DNA of 64,000 nucleotides, taken from contig NZ_AFOY02000002.1 of the NCBI RefSeq assembly GCF_000217955.3, positions 62,001-126,000 on the forward strand. The letters run 5' to 3'. The notes under the pieces were generated by a model, which made no database searches, was not told where the DNA came from, and was given only the letters and a program-made list of their open reading frames with translations. This document shows, in pieces, positions 8,389-17,271 of the stretch (within the stretch, counting starts at the first letter, position 1; each line of letters begins with the position of its first letter). Origin of the DNA: Pseudomonas fluorescens HK44. GTDB taxonomy: Bacteria; Pseudomonadota; Gammaproteobacteria; Pseudomonadales; Pseudomonadaceae. The position numbers and the translations under genes were made by a program.

Positions 8389-9198
8389 CTAACATCCACG
8401 CAGCTGTACCGGACTTAATCCAAGGCGCTGCCTGAACGTGGTTGCCATGTGCGCCTGGGAGTTAAAACCGCAGGTGTGGGCGATCTCTGCCAGGCTTGCT
8501 GTCGAATCGCGTATCAGTGCGCGGGCCTTGGCAAGGCGTCGGTCGATCAGGTAACTGTGCGGGCTCTTGCCCGTCGCGTTCTTGAATGCCCGCATGAAAT
8601 ATCCTTCGGACAATCCAAGTAAGCCCGCCATTGCCGGTATGCCCAGCGGCCCGTCGAGGCCAGCGTCGATGAACTCATCGAGCAGACGCATCCGGCTGCC
8701 GGTGATAGAGCCTTGGGGTGGAGCCGAAAATGTTTGATCGCCCGTCGCGCGTTCAGCCAATGCGAGTGCCCAGGCCTCCCAATCGTCCTCCACCGGGGCT
8801 TGCAACAACGCGCCGCGCATTCGCAGGGCGAGGGTAATGGCCTGCTGATCGATGCGATTGTTGAATGCACTTTCCCCGACCAACACATGACCGTCGGTGC
8901 GCATTACCCGCAGGTATTCACCGCCCATGGGCGACTCGGACAGCACGTCACAGCCGGCAGGGACGAACGCCAGACCGTTGGGCATGGCATCGAAGGGCAG
9001 TACTCGGTCGCTGCCAATGGCGTGAAGGCCTCGCTGGCTGTCGAAGGCAAAGCCAATCGCTGCCTGGGGCGCTACATACCGGGTCGCGTAGGCGGCGCCG
9101 GGCAGCAATTCAATCGCCCATGGCCCTGCCTCGACTCGACGGACCGGTTCGGGGCGGGGCGTTGGCTGAAGGCGGCTTCGATGGCTCATGAACGCCAT
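8389..9198 (-). CDS. AraC-family transcriptional regulator
   Basis: About 269 residues. The C-terminal third holds two helix-turn-helix units typical of AraC: IPAMAGLLGLSEGYFMRAFK (about 185-205) and LAEIAHTCGFNSQAHMATTF (about 235-255), followed by the usual GLSPVQLR end. The N-terminal 150 residues form a cupin-like sensor region. I prefer the ATG at 9198, since the longer frame needs a TTG start. It is divergent from the dehydratase-like gene at 9295 with under 100 bases between, so it probably controls that gene and itself. The ligand is unknown. Confidence 0.88.
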   Translation of the reverse strand: MAFMSHRSRLQPTPRPEPVRRVEAGPWAIELLPGAAYATRYVAPQAAIGFAFDSQRGLHAIGSDRVLPFDAMPNGLAFVPAGCDVLSESPMGGEYLRVMRTDGHVLVGESAFNNRIDQQAITLALRMRGALLQAPVEDDWEAWALALAERATGDQTFSAPPQGSITGSRMRLLDEFIDAGLDGPLGIPAMAGLLGLSEGYFMRAFKNATGKSPHSYLIDRRLAKARALIRDSTASLAEIAHTCGFNSQAHMATTFRQRLGLSPVQLRGC

Positions 9199-9294
9199 AG
9201 TAGTGAAGCGGGGGCACAAAAGTCAGGTCAGTTTTTTGAAAGCCTGCGTGATGCGCCCGTGTCTAGACTGGGCAAAACCTCAGGGAGACGACTC

Positions 9295-10251
9295 ATGCTC
9301 AGACTGACTCGCGACGATATCGAACACGCTGCTCACCACGTGTACCAGGTCATGCCCGCTACCGCTCAATACCCTTGGCCCTTGTTGGCCGAGCGGTTGG
9401 GTTGCACTGTTTGGGTCAAGCACGAAAACCACACACCGACTGGTGCTTTCAAGGTGCGTGGTGGCATTACCTTCATGCACTGGCTAAAGCGCGAGCACCC
9501 GGGCATCAAGGGTATTGTCACCGCCACTCGCGGCAATCATGGCCAGAGCCTGGCGCTGGCAGCCGGCGCGCTGGGTTTGAGGGCGCTGATTGTCGTGCCG
9601 GAGGGTAACTCGGTAGAAAAGAATAATGCCATGCGTGCCTTTGGCGGTGAAGTGGTCGAGTGTGGCCGCGATTTCGATGAAGCCCGTGAAGAGGCCGCGC
9701 GCCTGGCGCAAGCGCATGGCCTCTATCTGGTGCCGCCGTTCCATGCCGAGTTGGTCAAAGGCGTGGCCACTTATGCGCTGGAGCTGTTCACGGCTGCGCC
9801 GGATCTGGATACGGTCTACGTGCCGATTGGCTGTGGGTCGGGGATTTGTGGGGTGATCGCCGCCCGCGACGCACTTGGCCTGAACACCCGGGTGGTGGGT
9901 GTGGTGTCCACTGAGGCTGAGGCCGCAAAGTTGTCGTTTGACGCAGGAGCACTATGCGAAACCGACTCGGCGAATACCTTTGCCGACGGCCTTGCCGTGC
10001 GTAAGCCAATTCCACAAGCCTTTGCCATCTACGCGCAAGGTGCGCAGCGAATCGTATCGGTCAGTGAGGCGCAGATTGCCGAGGCCATGTGCGTGTATTA
10101 CACCGATACCCACAATCTTGCTGAGGGGGCGGGTGCGGCGGCCCTTGCGGCGCTCATTCAGGAGCGTGAAGCAATGGCTGGAAGAAGGGTGGGGGTGATT
10201 CTGTCCGGTGGGAATGTGGACCGGTCGGTGTATGCGAGAGTGATTGCGTGA
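9295..10251 (+). CDS. Threonine/serine dehydratase-like PLP enzyme (fold type II)
   Basis: A 318-residue PLP enzyme of the tryptophan-synthase-beta fold. The PLP-binding lysine is in TGAFKVRGG (about residue 54), the substrate-carboxylate loop is TRGNHGQS, and the phosphate-binding glycine loop is IGCGSG. These are threonine dehydratase/serine racemase hallmarks. There is no C-terminal ACT domain, so it is the short catabolic type and not feedback-inhibited like IlvA. RBS AGGGAGACG precedes the ATG. It lies opposite an AraC regulator. The exact substrate (threonine, serine, hydroxy-aspartate or a related amino acid) cannot be fixed from sequence. Confidence 0.9.
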   Translation: MLRLTRDDIEHAAHHVYQVMPATAQYPWPLLAERLGCTVWVKHENHTPTGAFKVRGGITFMHWLKREHPGIKGIVTATRGNHGQSLALAAGALGLRALIVVPEGNSVEKNNAMRAFGGEVVECGRDFDEAREEAARLAQAHGLYLVPPFHAELVKGVATYALELFTAAPDLDTVYVPIGCGSGICGVIAARDALGLNTRVVGVVSTEAEAAKLSFDAGALCETDSANTFADGLAVRKPIPQAFAIYAQGAQRIVSVSEAQIAEAMCVYYTDTHNLAEGAGAAALAALIQEREAMAGRRVGVILSGGNVDRSVYARVIA

Positions 10252-10258
10252 AGAACCA

Positions 10259-10288
10259 TAAAAAAACCCGCATTTGCGGGCTTTTTTT
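10259..10288. terminator. Bidirectional intrinsic terminator
   Basis: CCCGCA-TT-TGCGGG with a run of A on the left and seven T on the right. It lies between two convergent genes (dehydratase and porin) and can end both. Confidence 0.9.
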
Positions 10289-10300
10289 CACGATCAGTGC

Positions 10301-11656
10301 TTACCAAAGCGGTACGACATAACTCACGTAGAGCCGGTTTTCATCCTGCTTGGTCTGGCCCGTCAGGCTCGGGTTGGCCTGGGCGTTTTTCCAGGTCACG
10401 CCCAGTCCCTTCAACTTGCCATCAGGCACCTGGTAGCTCAGCGCCAAGTCGCGCTCCCATTCGCTGTCGCCGCCTTTAGTCACTTTGATCTTATCGCCGT
10501 GAGCGTAGGTGGCCAGAAAGCCAAGGCCTTTGATGCCCAACTGACCGAAGTCGTATTTGTATTGAGCCATCCAGGTTTCTTCGCCAGCATGCTGGAATTT
10601 GTTCAGTTGCAGGTTGGTCAGTGCCGGTGTATCAGCGCCGGCGCCAGGACCTTGTCGGGCATCGCCACTGTTAAGCCCGGAGTCCAGGAAAGGGAAGTCA
10701 CTGTCACCGGTGTTTTTCTGGGCCCCCAAGCCAATGGTGTGGCCCGCCAGGCTGTAGCTTTCCATCAGACTGACAGTGGACTGGTTAATACGCCCCTTGG
10801 TCAAGCCGTCACCATAAGAACCAGCGGTGGCAAAGTCGCTGTCGCCATCCGCGTTGCCGCCTACGCCCAGGCTGCGGTAGGCACGGAAATCACTGAGGAG
10901 GCTGCCGACCGGCAGCGCGGTGGTGTGCTTGGCGCCGATGAAGGCTTGTTGGTAGTAGTCCTGAAGATTGGAGTACCACAGGCTTAAGGTGGTGTCGGCC
11001 AGGCCTGTATAGTCAGCACCGCCATAGAGGAAGCGGTCGCTGAGTTTCGCACCGCCGCCAGTGGTCATGTCACTGTCGTTGCTTTCATTGCGAATTTTCG
11101 TCCGGACGATTTCGCCACCCGTGAAGGTGAAGTCGGACAGGTCTTTCGACACCAGTTGCACGCCGGTGTTGGTCTGGTGGTACAGACGCCCATCGGTGTT
11201 GGCCAGCATCGGGTTATTTTGGCTGAGCATACCCACGCGCAACTCATCCTTGAGGAAGCGCATCTTGAAGGTCGGGCTCAAGACACTAAAGTCATTGGCG
11301 GATTTCCCATCATCCAGCGGGAACATGCTGCCGGGATAACGACTCTGGTGATCCTTGTTATTCAGGTCACCACCAGAGTCGAGCTTGAGGCCGTAAAACG
11401 CCTCAAGATCGAGGCCGAAACCCACAGCACCTTCGGTATAACCGGAGCGGAAATTGAACTGGAAACCCTGTCCCCAGTCGCGGTAACTCTTGGCCTTGGC
11501 GGTGCTGCCCACCACGTCACGGCCTTGTTGATTAAGGTAGCGGTTGAGCAGGGTCAAGTCGGCATGGCTGTCGTCGATGAAGTCCGCATGGGCAGGCAAC
11601 ATCGCGCCCCCCAGCAAAGCACCAACGAGGGATGCGGCTAGTTTCTTGATCATCAT
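10301..11656 (-). CDS. OprD-family outer-membrane porin
   Basis: A 451-residue outer-membrane beta-barrel. It has a signal peptide (MMIKKLAASLVGALLGGAML, cut after AHA), then the OprD opening FIDDSHADLTLLNRYLNQ, the GFQFNFRSGYTEGAVGFGLD strand region, the family motif NPMLANTDGRLYHQTNTGVQ, and a C-terminal barrel strand ending in LYVSYVVPLW with a terminal aromatic residue. OprD-type channels take up amino acids, peptides or aromatic acids. The neighbouring dehydratase hints at an amino-acid-type substrate, but this is only positional. It shares the terminator at 10259. Confidence 0.95.
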   Translation of the reverse strand: MMIKKLAASLVGALLGGAMLPAHADFIDDSHADLTLLNRYLNQQGRDVVGSTAKAKSYRDWGQGFQFNFRSGYTEGAVGFGLDLEAFYGLKLDSGGDLNNKDHQSRYPGSMFPLDDGKSANDFSVLSPTFKMRFLKDELRVGMLSQNNPMLANTDGRLYHQTNTGVQLVSKDLSDFTFTGGEIVRTKIRNESNDSDMTTGGGAKLSDRFLYGGADYTGLADTTLSLWYSNLQDYYQQAFIGAKHTTALPVGSLLSDFRAYRSLGVGGNADGDSDFATAGSYGDGLTKGRINQSTVSLMESYSLAGHTIGLGAQKNTGDSDFPFLDSGLNSGDARQGPGAGADTPALTNLQLNKFQHAGEETWMAQYKYDFGQLGIKGLGFLATYAHGDKIKVTKGGDSEWERDLALSYQVPDGKLKGLGVTWKNAQANPSLTGQTKQDENRLYVSYVVPLW

Positions 11657-12228
11657 GGATCTCGTTCACAGGGTAATTCACCCTGCCGACGGACTTGTTT
11701 ATCCAAGGTAATCCGTTACCCATGCATCGGCAGTTTTGCAGCGCAGATGCCAAGCATTCGAGTCGCCGCAATATTTTGAAGCGCATTAGGGGCTTCGAAT
11801 ATGACAGTTCGGTTACGCGATCTTTAGATTTTCGTTGCATTGACCTGCATATAAAAAGACGCTAAAGAAGAAAGCGAAGTGACAGGATTTTCATTTGACT
11901 GTGCTTTAGGGTACATGTATTTTGGCAAAGAGCTGGACGCTCAAACCACCGAGTCTTACTTACAACTCGCGTCCTCCGCGTTCATCATCGATGATTGTGC
12001 TTTGGATGATTAGGCTTACTTGGCGCACCTAACCATTTCTCATGCTTTAGACGTTAGTGGTGAAATTCCTGCCTGTCATGAGGGGCAGAAAACGACCCAT
12101 TGCGGTCGGTCAGCAATTTTCCACCAGCGGCAGATTCAGACGGGTTGCAGACTTTCGTATTTGCCGAGAGTGGACACTCACCACGCAATCAAGAGCATGA
12201 ATGCGACATAACGAGAATTGGCTTGAAT
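11657..12228. other. Long AT-rich spacer between porin and acyltransferase relic
   Basis: Near 11657-11720 is the likely porin promoter region. A 32-codon frame at 11915-12013 (MYFGKELDAQTTESYLQLAS, ending FIIDDCALDD) lacks a ribosome site. At 12080-12125 is a degenerate copy of the GGGCAGAAAACGACCCATT-type relic seen between many Pseudomonas genes. No confident gene. Confidence 0.4.
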
Positions 12229-12414
12229 TTACGTCTGATTGAGCACCGCGGCGTCGGTGCGTTTAAACTTGATGCACCTGGTCCATGCGCTTGAGGGGCG
12301 TTCGACAAGTATGTATGCGATGGCTGCAAAGACGATGCAGGTCGTACCGCAAGTGATAGTAGCCAGTACGTCCGAAGCAGTGCCAGTCGGCATGAAACGC
12401 AGGAATAAACACAG
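12229..12414 (-). pseudogene. Acyltransferase-3 C-terminal remnant, in frame behind the A-PCP-AT3 gene
   Basis: Directly after the TGA that ends the large gene (12415-12417), the same reading frame stays open for 61 codons. It encodes a hydrophobic helix and VERP turn (ITCGTTCIVFAAIAYILVER) followed by a basic tail, the usual end of an acyltransferase-3 membrane domain. The upstream protein already has its own final helix, so this is either the tail of a second, deleted acyltransferase or a former C-terminal extension cut off by a stop mutation. Confidence 0.5.
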
Positions 12415-15246
12415 TCACGAAACTCGCTCAATCGTATCCGAACTGCTCTTCTTTCCTCCTCCATTCAAACGCATTAAAACAATTCGAACTCCCTTGTTCC
12501 AGGCATAACCAACCCCGATTCCTCCGGCTATGGCAAAGACTACCGCGAGCGCCGGCTGGTCAACGATGTGACGGGCCAGGGACTGAAACTGAAAATGCGT
12601 CAAATAAATAAACAACGTTGACGACGCTATTAATGCGAGTCCCCGCGCGATGATGCTTGGTACGGGAATAGACCGGATCCAAATCAACGCGAGAACGGCA
12701 GGCACGGCCATATCAATATATTCCCTCATTGCAAACTCGTGCAATCCATGGCTGAAGATTGCCAGAATATCTTGCCCGCCCAGCACAATGACAGCAACCG
12801 CGCTGACGATCAACTTCTGAACTCTTGAAATAGCATAGTTAATTGCCATTCCGAGCACCATGATCGCAAGGTAGTGCTGTGGTACTCTGTTATAAAGCGC
12901 TGCAGCATCAAACAAATACGCGTTAATCATAACGCCAGCCACTGCCAATACGCATGACGCAATGACAAGACAACGAAATGGGTCGGAAGTTACTGTTTTT
13001 CTAACGCGCTCGAACGACAGAGCGAACCCAATGATTATTATCATTTGCACGAGAACTTCAATATACCAATACGCAAAGCCACCTGTGAGATTCGGTGAGA
13101 ACCAATTCGAAATCAGCAACACTGTTTGCCAGTGAATCCTACCGAACAGCATCTGAATCAAAATAGTGTAAAGTATTGTCGGTGCGGCGATACTGACAAC
13201 GGACTTGACAAGCGTGCGCACGTTGCCACGGTCACTTATGGTTTTAAATTGAAATCTTGACAGGCTGAGGCCGGATATTATAAACAATACCGTTGTTTCG
13301 CCTGAAACCGGCCATTTTGAAAAAATATGAAAATGCTCGACAACAATAAATATTATAGATATTACGCGTAAAAAAACGGGAACCTCCATTGCCCGAACTG
13401 ACAGCTTCGAAACCTTGGTTTTGTTGGCCAGCTCACAAAGATCACATATTGACGTCATTTCCCATTGATCTGGCAGATGGCCAATAAGTTCTTCAAGAAC
13501 CATTGAAGCCTGAACAAACGAGAGTGAATCCCCACCCAGCTCCACGAACGATAAGTTTGCATCGGCGCGCGGGACTTCGAGTATTTCAGACCACGCATCC
13601 GCCAGTTTTAGCGCGAGCGGCGATAGATCCTGGCGCGAGTGTACGGCAGCCGCATCCGTGTTACTGACAATCAGAGGCAACGCCCGCTTATCAATTTTTC
13701 CATTCGGCGTAAGTGGAATAGCGTCCAGAAAAACGAACAACGCCGGCACCATGTATTCCGGGAGTCGATTACTGACATGTTCACGCAATTCAACAGATGA
13801 AACAGGCTCTATTGAAATGCAATATGCAACCAGCTTTACGATCGAACTGTCATTGACGGCCAGAGCAGTGCACTGTTTGATCCGGGGATGCCGTGATATT
13901 GCGCCTTCAATTTCAGTAAGCTCAATTCGATGACCCCGAATTTTGATCTGATTGTCGCCTCGCCCCAGAAAGATGACACTGCCATCTGAAAGATAAGTGC
14001 CAAGGTCGCCGGTTCTATAGCAAATGTCGCCCTCGACATTCGCAAATGGATTCACAACAAATCTTTCTCTGGTTTGCGCAATGTCACCCCAATAACCCAG
14101 CGACAAATAGGGGCTGCGTATAAGAATTTCTCCGACCTCTCCTTCGCAGACCAACTTATTTGAGTCATCCACGACCAGCAGTTGTGCGCCTTCAATTCCT
14201 TTACCAAGCGGAATCGTGGCATTATTGGCTTCAGGGTCGACCTGATGGTACGCCATTGCCTGCGGAGTTTCCGTCGTGCCGTAAAAATTCACACTAACGG
14301 CATTCGGTGCAACGACGCGCATTTGTTCATATAACGTACTGCTTAATGCATCTCCACCCCAAAACAGGTATCGCAGAGCGTTGAATTTTAGTTCATTGAT
14401 TTTTGCTCCAGTTTCAATAAGCTTTCCCAGGGGGGGCGTAAGGTGAATAACGGATATTCCATTCTTATGTATCCACGCGGCCAAAGCCGAAGGATCTATG
14501 ACGGTTGACTGTGCCGGACAGATAATTTTCGCGCCAATGGAGAGAGGCGTAAATACGTCCCTGTATACAGGGTCATGACCCAGCCCGGAAAGCAAGGAAA
14601 AGCAATCATCTTTTGATAACGAATGACGCTTGGTATGCCACTCAATAAAATGAACCAAAGGCGCATGATGTGTCGCAATTCCCTTCGGTTCGCCAGTGCT
14701 GCCCGATGTAAATGTGACATACGCCGGATGACAAGGGTCGACTTCTGGCAAAACCCTTTGATCAAAGGCGAACTCATGCAGTGATTCGGTGGGAATTTCC
14801 GGAATTCTGACGACCCGCGGATAGGAACTTTCTGCCCTTGGCTCAAAGTGCTCGAGATTGAGATTGACTGTAGCCTCACCGCATAGCAGAACAAAGGTAG
14901 GCTGAAGCGCTCGAATGATTTGACCTACGCGCGCAGGTGGATATGCATTGTCGGCAACTGTGAACGTCAATCCGGCACGGGAGGCGCCGAGCATTGCATA
15001 GACCAACCCCGCACAGCGACTCGAAACAATAACAATCCGGTCGGATTCGGTAGCGCCATTTCCAATCAAGAAGGACGCAATGCCCTGGCTTACCTCTTCA
15101 AGCTGACGATAGCTGCAAGTCGCGTCTTGAGAGATTACAGCAATTGCATCAGGCGAGCGTCTCGCATACTGTAAGAAGTCCATGAATATCGGACGTTCGA
15201 CACAATAATCCAGACGAAGCGTTGGGTTTGGGCGGGCATCCTGCAT
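12415..15246 (-). CDS. NRPS-like adenylation + carrier protein fused to a membrane acyltransferase-3 domain
   Basis: A 943-residue fusion. Residues 1-530 are an adenylation domain with core motifs TFTSGSTGEPKG (179-189), NFYGTTETPQA (320-330), YRTGDLG (410-416), GRGDNQIKIRGHR (428-440) and NGKIDKRAL (515-523). Residues 540-610 are a carrier domain with the phosphopantetheine serine in ELGGDSLSF (Ser 574). Residues 622-925 hold about ten membrane helices of the acyltransferase-3 type (first helix with FIVVEHFHIF, late FIYLTHFQFQ). The substrate-pocket motif GLGHDPVYRD (221-230) recalls alpha-aminoadipate reductase Lys2. Likely role: load an amino acid on the carrier and pass it to a membrane acceptor. 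The ATG at 15246 has a GGAG upstream; a GTG at 15264 is possible. It is AT-rich and stands alone. Confidence 0.88.
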   Translation of the reverse strand: MQDARPNPTLRLDYCVERPIFMDFLQYARRSPDAIAVISQDATCSYRQLEEVSQGIASFLIGNGATESDRIVIVSSRCAGLVYAMLGASRAGLTFTVADNAYPPARVGQIIRALQPTFVLLCGEATVNLNLEHFEPRAESSYPRVVRIPEIPTESLHEFAFDQRVLPEVDPCHPAYVTFTSGSTGEPKGIATHHAPLVHFIEWHTKRHSLSKDDCFSLLSGLGHDPVYRDVFTPLSIGAKIICPAQSTVIDPSALAAWIHKNGISVIHLTPPLGKLIETGAKINELKFNALRYLFWGGDALSSTLYEQMRVVAPNAVSVNFYGTTETPQAMAYHQVDPEANNATIPLGKGIEGAQLLVVDDSNKLVCEGEVGEILIRSPYLSLGYWGDIAQTRERFVVNPFANVEGDICYRTGDLGTYLSDGSVIFLGRGDNQIKIRGHRIELTEIEGAISRHPRIKQCTALAVNDSSIVKLVAYCISIEPVSSVELREHVSNRLPEYMVPALFVFLDAIPLTPNGKIDKRALPLIVSNTDAAAVHSRQDLSPLALKLADAWSEILEVPRADANLSFVELGGDSLSFVQASMVLEELIGHLPDQWEMTSICDLCELANKTKVSKLSVRAMEVPVFLRVISIIFIVVEHFHIFSKWPVSGETTVLFIISGLSLSRFQFKTISDRGNVRTLVKSVVSIAAPTILYTILIQMLFGRIHWQTVLLISNWFSPNLTGGFAYWYIEVLVQMIIIIGFALSFERVRKTVTSDPFRCLVIASCVLAVAGVMINAYLFDAAALYNRVPQHYLAIMVLGMAINYAISRVQKLIVSAVAVIVLGGQDILAIFSHGLHEFAMREYIDMAVPAVLALIWIRSIPVPSIIARGLALIASSTLFIYLTHFQFQSLARHIVDQPALAVVFAIAGGIGVGYAWNKGVRIVLMRLNGGGKKSSSDTIERVS

Positions 15247-15939
15247 GTTATTTTTATACTCCACCTGACCTATACGAGATTAACGTCGTGCCCCGAAAAT
15301 CCTGAGTGAGATGACGCTGAATTTATCGGTAGCGGTGGCAAAAATATGGAGCGTCCAGCAGCCCGTTGAGTGGTTCAGGCCGAGTGATTGAACGTTAGTG
15401 CAGAGTGGCCGGCGGCGCCAGCGCAGGTCCGGAAATGGGGGCAAATTTATTTTTCTGCAGTGGCCGCTTTGGGTCTCACTCACGAACGACCGCGTTTGGC
15501 CGATTCTGTTGAAAAAGTCGGCCATAGTTTGCGCATCAGAAAAGTACGCGTTCGCCATTGAAATCTTTACTTTTGGCAGAGGCTTCTGGACTCGGATTTC
15601 ACGTAGCAGCGTGCAAAAAAGGCGTTTTCACCAGTCAATGATCAGGCAGTGGACCCATACCGGCCGCTCTTAGCCGACAGACACCCAGCGAACAGGTAAG
15701 GGGTTTATGTCCCATTGATTCGATCCCGCAGCCGATGCTGTCCGACTGCGAAGCCGAGTCAAGGTAAGCGAAGGAGACTGCGCATAACGGGACATTCGTT
15801 AATTGCCCCGTCATCTCAGCCCACTTCGGTGGGCTTTTTTTGCCGGTTGGACACCAGAACCCCGAAGAGTGGCCTACCCTTTTCCCTGTGCGTGGTTTGA
15901 CGCGTAGCGAGGGATTTTTCAGACAGGCAGGCAGTGATC
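15247..15939. other. AT-rich spacer with IS-like debris and an orphan terminator
   Basis: The first 300 bases include an open minus-strand frame (15280-15558) that I do not believe codes. The phrase GGCCGATTCTGTTGAAAAAG at about 15500 looks like a relic repeat or old IS end. From about 15690 a possible short transcript runs to the terminator at 15817 with no ORF, so an unrecognised small RNA is possible. Confidence 0.35.
15817..15841 (+). terminator. Strong intrinsic terminator without an upstream gene
   Basis: AGCCCAC-TTCG-GTGGGCT followed by seven or eight T. There is no plus-strand gene within 500 bases upstream. Confidence 0.85.
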
Positions 15940-16191
15940 ATGGAGCCACAATCAGCGGCACAGAGCAGGGCTTTACCGGCGCTGGATCGTCAGGTCCTGG
16001 AGCATTCACGCCGCTGGGTGCTGAGCGGGATCTACTTGCGCTGTACCATCTGCGGTGCCGGGCAAGCCGCCAGTGAAAGTAACCGGCCGTTTGTGCACGA
16101 CAGCGGCTGTGCGTGTACCAGTGTCCGGGATTACCCCTGGCACGACCTGGCCTGCATTCTGGCACTGGGTGCCGAGCCACAATGCCGTTGA
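15940..16191 (+). CDS. Small Cys-rich protein, phage/plasmid-like, function unknown
   Basis: An 83-residue protein starting MEPQSAAQSRALPALDRQVL. The middle is YLRCTICGAGQAASESNRPF and then HDSGCACTS and DLACILAL: a CxxC followed by two further cysteines and a histidine, which suggests a small zinc-binding fold. It resembles short accessory proteins of prophages and integrative elements, but I do not recognise the family. An AGGCAG ribosome site is 8 bases before the ATG. It lies just behind the orphan terminator and before another very small ORF. Confidence 0.5.
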   Translation: MEPQSAAQSRALPALDRQVLEHSRRWVLSGIYLRCTICGAGQAASESNRPFVHDSGCACTSVRDYPWHDLACILALGAEPQCR

Positions 16192-16220
16192 AGTTAAGCT
16201 GGTTGATTCGGAGCTCGCCC

Positions 16221-16355
16221 ATGCGTCAGGGAATTCATGAGGACGCTCTGCGCGTCATGCTCGAGGGCGGTGCGGTGCGCGAGGTGCTGGTCAGCCGGCA
16301 GGACTATAAATGGGGTTTGGCCATTCGCCTGCCCAACTCGACTACCTCAGATTAA
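16221..16355 (+). CDS. Very small protein, similar in feel to plasmid ParC-type partition peptides
   Basis: A 44-residue ORF starting MRQGIHEDALRVMLEGGAVR, with body VREVLVSRQDYKWGLAIRLP. The pattern of a short helix, GAVR, then a strand pair resembles small partition-associated proteins of integrative elements; this is a weak, by-eye likeness. It starts 29 bases after the Cys-rich ORF ends, so the two could be co-transcribed. Beyond it, 16356-16629 has no clear gene. Confidence 0.35.
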   Translation: MRQGIHEDALRVMLEGGAVREVLVSRQDYKWGLAIRLPNSTTSD

Positions 16356-16629
16356 GCCAACAGACATTAAAGCAGGGATGTTCTAATGCAAAATTCTAGG
16401 CGGTATCGTTTTCTTCATCATGATGATCCCGCTATGTGCCGTTATCTGCTTGATGTAGATGCAGTTAGCCATAGCGAAAAGGTGGGTTGAGAGAGCCTGG
16501 TGGTACAAAATGGGTACGAGCGGAATTGAAAACTGGCGTAAGCCGTTGTCTTAATGCCAACAGCCCCCCAGTTAACATCAAAGGTGAATCGGACCGCGGT
16601 CCGGAAAAGAAACCGCGGCGACCGATCAA

Positions 16630-17208
16630 TCAGGCGGCGGGGAGCAGGCCTTTCTGTTTGGCGACATGAGTCGCCAGTGCGTCCATCAAATCCGGGGACA
16701 GGCAGTCATAGGGTTCCAGGCCGATCGAGCGCAAGCGCTCGCGGATAGCCTTCATTTGCGCTGGCGGTGTGCCGGTTTCGATGATGGAGGACACGAACGC
16801 CGCGAATCCCGGCGCAGCCCATCCGCTCTGTGGCGAAAGCTCGGTGTGGACGAAGTCCAGGCCATAAAACGCATGGTCCTTGTTTTCGATGCGCCCAAAG
16901 AGATGGGCGTGACACTGCTTGCAGGCGTGGCGTTGGATGGTGGCGGATTCGTCGACAATCGCCAGTTTTTCGCCGTGGGCAATGACGCTGACCTTATCTC
17001 TAGGCACCACGGCGATAACGGCGAATGTCGCGTTTTGTGGTTTCCAGCATTTGCTGCAGCCGCACGCGTGGTTATGCAGAGTTTGTGCGTCGATCTTGAC
17101 CTCGACCTTGTCGGTCACACACAGGCATTGCAGGGTGCCACCTGTGAAATTCGCGGCGGCGGGTTGGATACCATTGTCCAGTGCAGGGTGAAGTTGCAAG
17201 GTGCTCAT
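16630..17208 (-). CDS. gfa: S-(hydroxymethyl)glutathione synthase (glutathione-dependent formaldehyde-activating enzyme)
   Basis: Gfa speeds the joining of formaldehyde and glutathione, the first step of glutathione-dependent formaldehyde removal. The 192-residue length fits the family (about 190). Zinc-binding cysteines are visible in [17 protein letters not shown] and [13 protein letters not shown]. The normal partner AdhC, which oxidises the product, is reduced to a stump just upstream (17272-17328), so in this strain Gfa may be left without its operon mate unless another adhC copy exists. Confidence 0.93.
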   Translation of the reverse strand: MSTLQLHPALDNGIQPAAANFTGGTLQCLCVTDKVEVKIDAQTLHNHACGCSKCWKPQNATFAVIAVVPRDKVSVIAHGEKLAIVDESATIQRHACKQCHAHLFGRIENKDHAFYGLDFVHTELSPQSGWAAPGFAAFVSSIIETGTPPAQMKAIRERLRSIGLEPYDCLSPDLMDALATHVAKQKGLLPAA

Positions 17209-17271
17209 GCTGGCGTCTCCGTTTCAGGGTGTCAGACAAAAGTGCCTGGGGCCGTGCCCCAGACCGGTAGT

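Noticed and set aside
8713..10251. 512-codon frame for the dehydratase-like enzyme
   Set aside because: The first part is antisense to the AraC gene; a ribosome site and the PLP fold start at 9295.
11915..12013. 32-codon ORF in the porin spacer
   Set aside because: No ribosome site, no recognisable pattern, AT-rich relic surroundings.
15280..15558. 92-codon minus-strand frame just upstream of the fusion enzyme
   Set aside because: Arg/Cys-rich translation without domain pattern, no ribosome site, and overlap with relic repeat DNA; most likely not coding.
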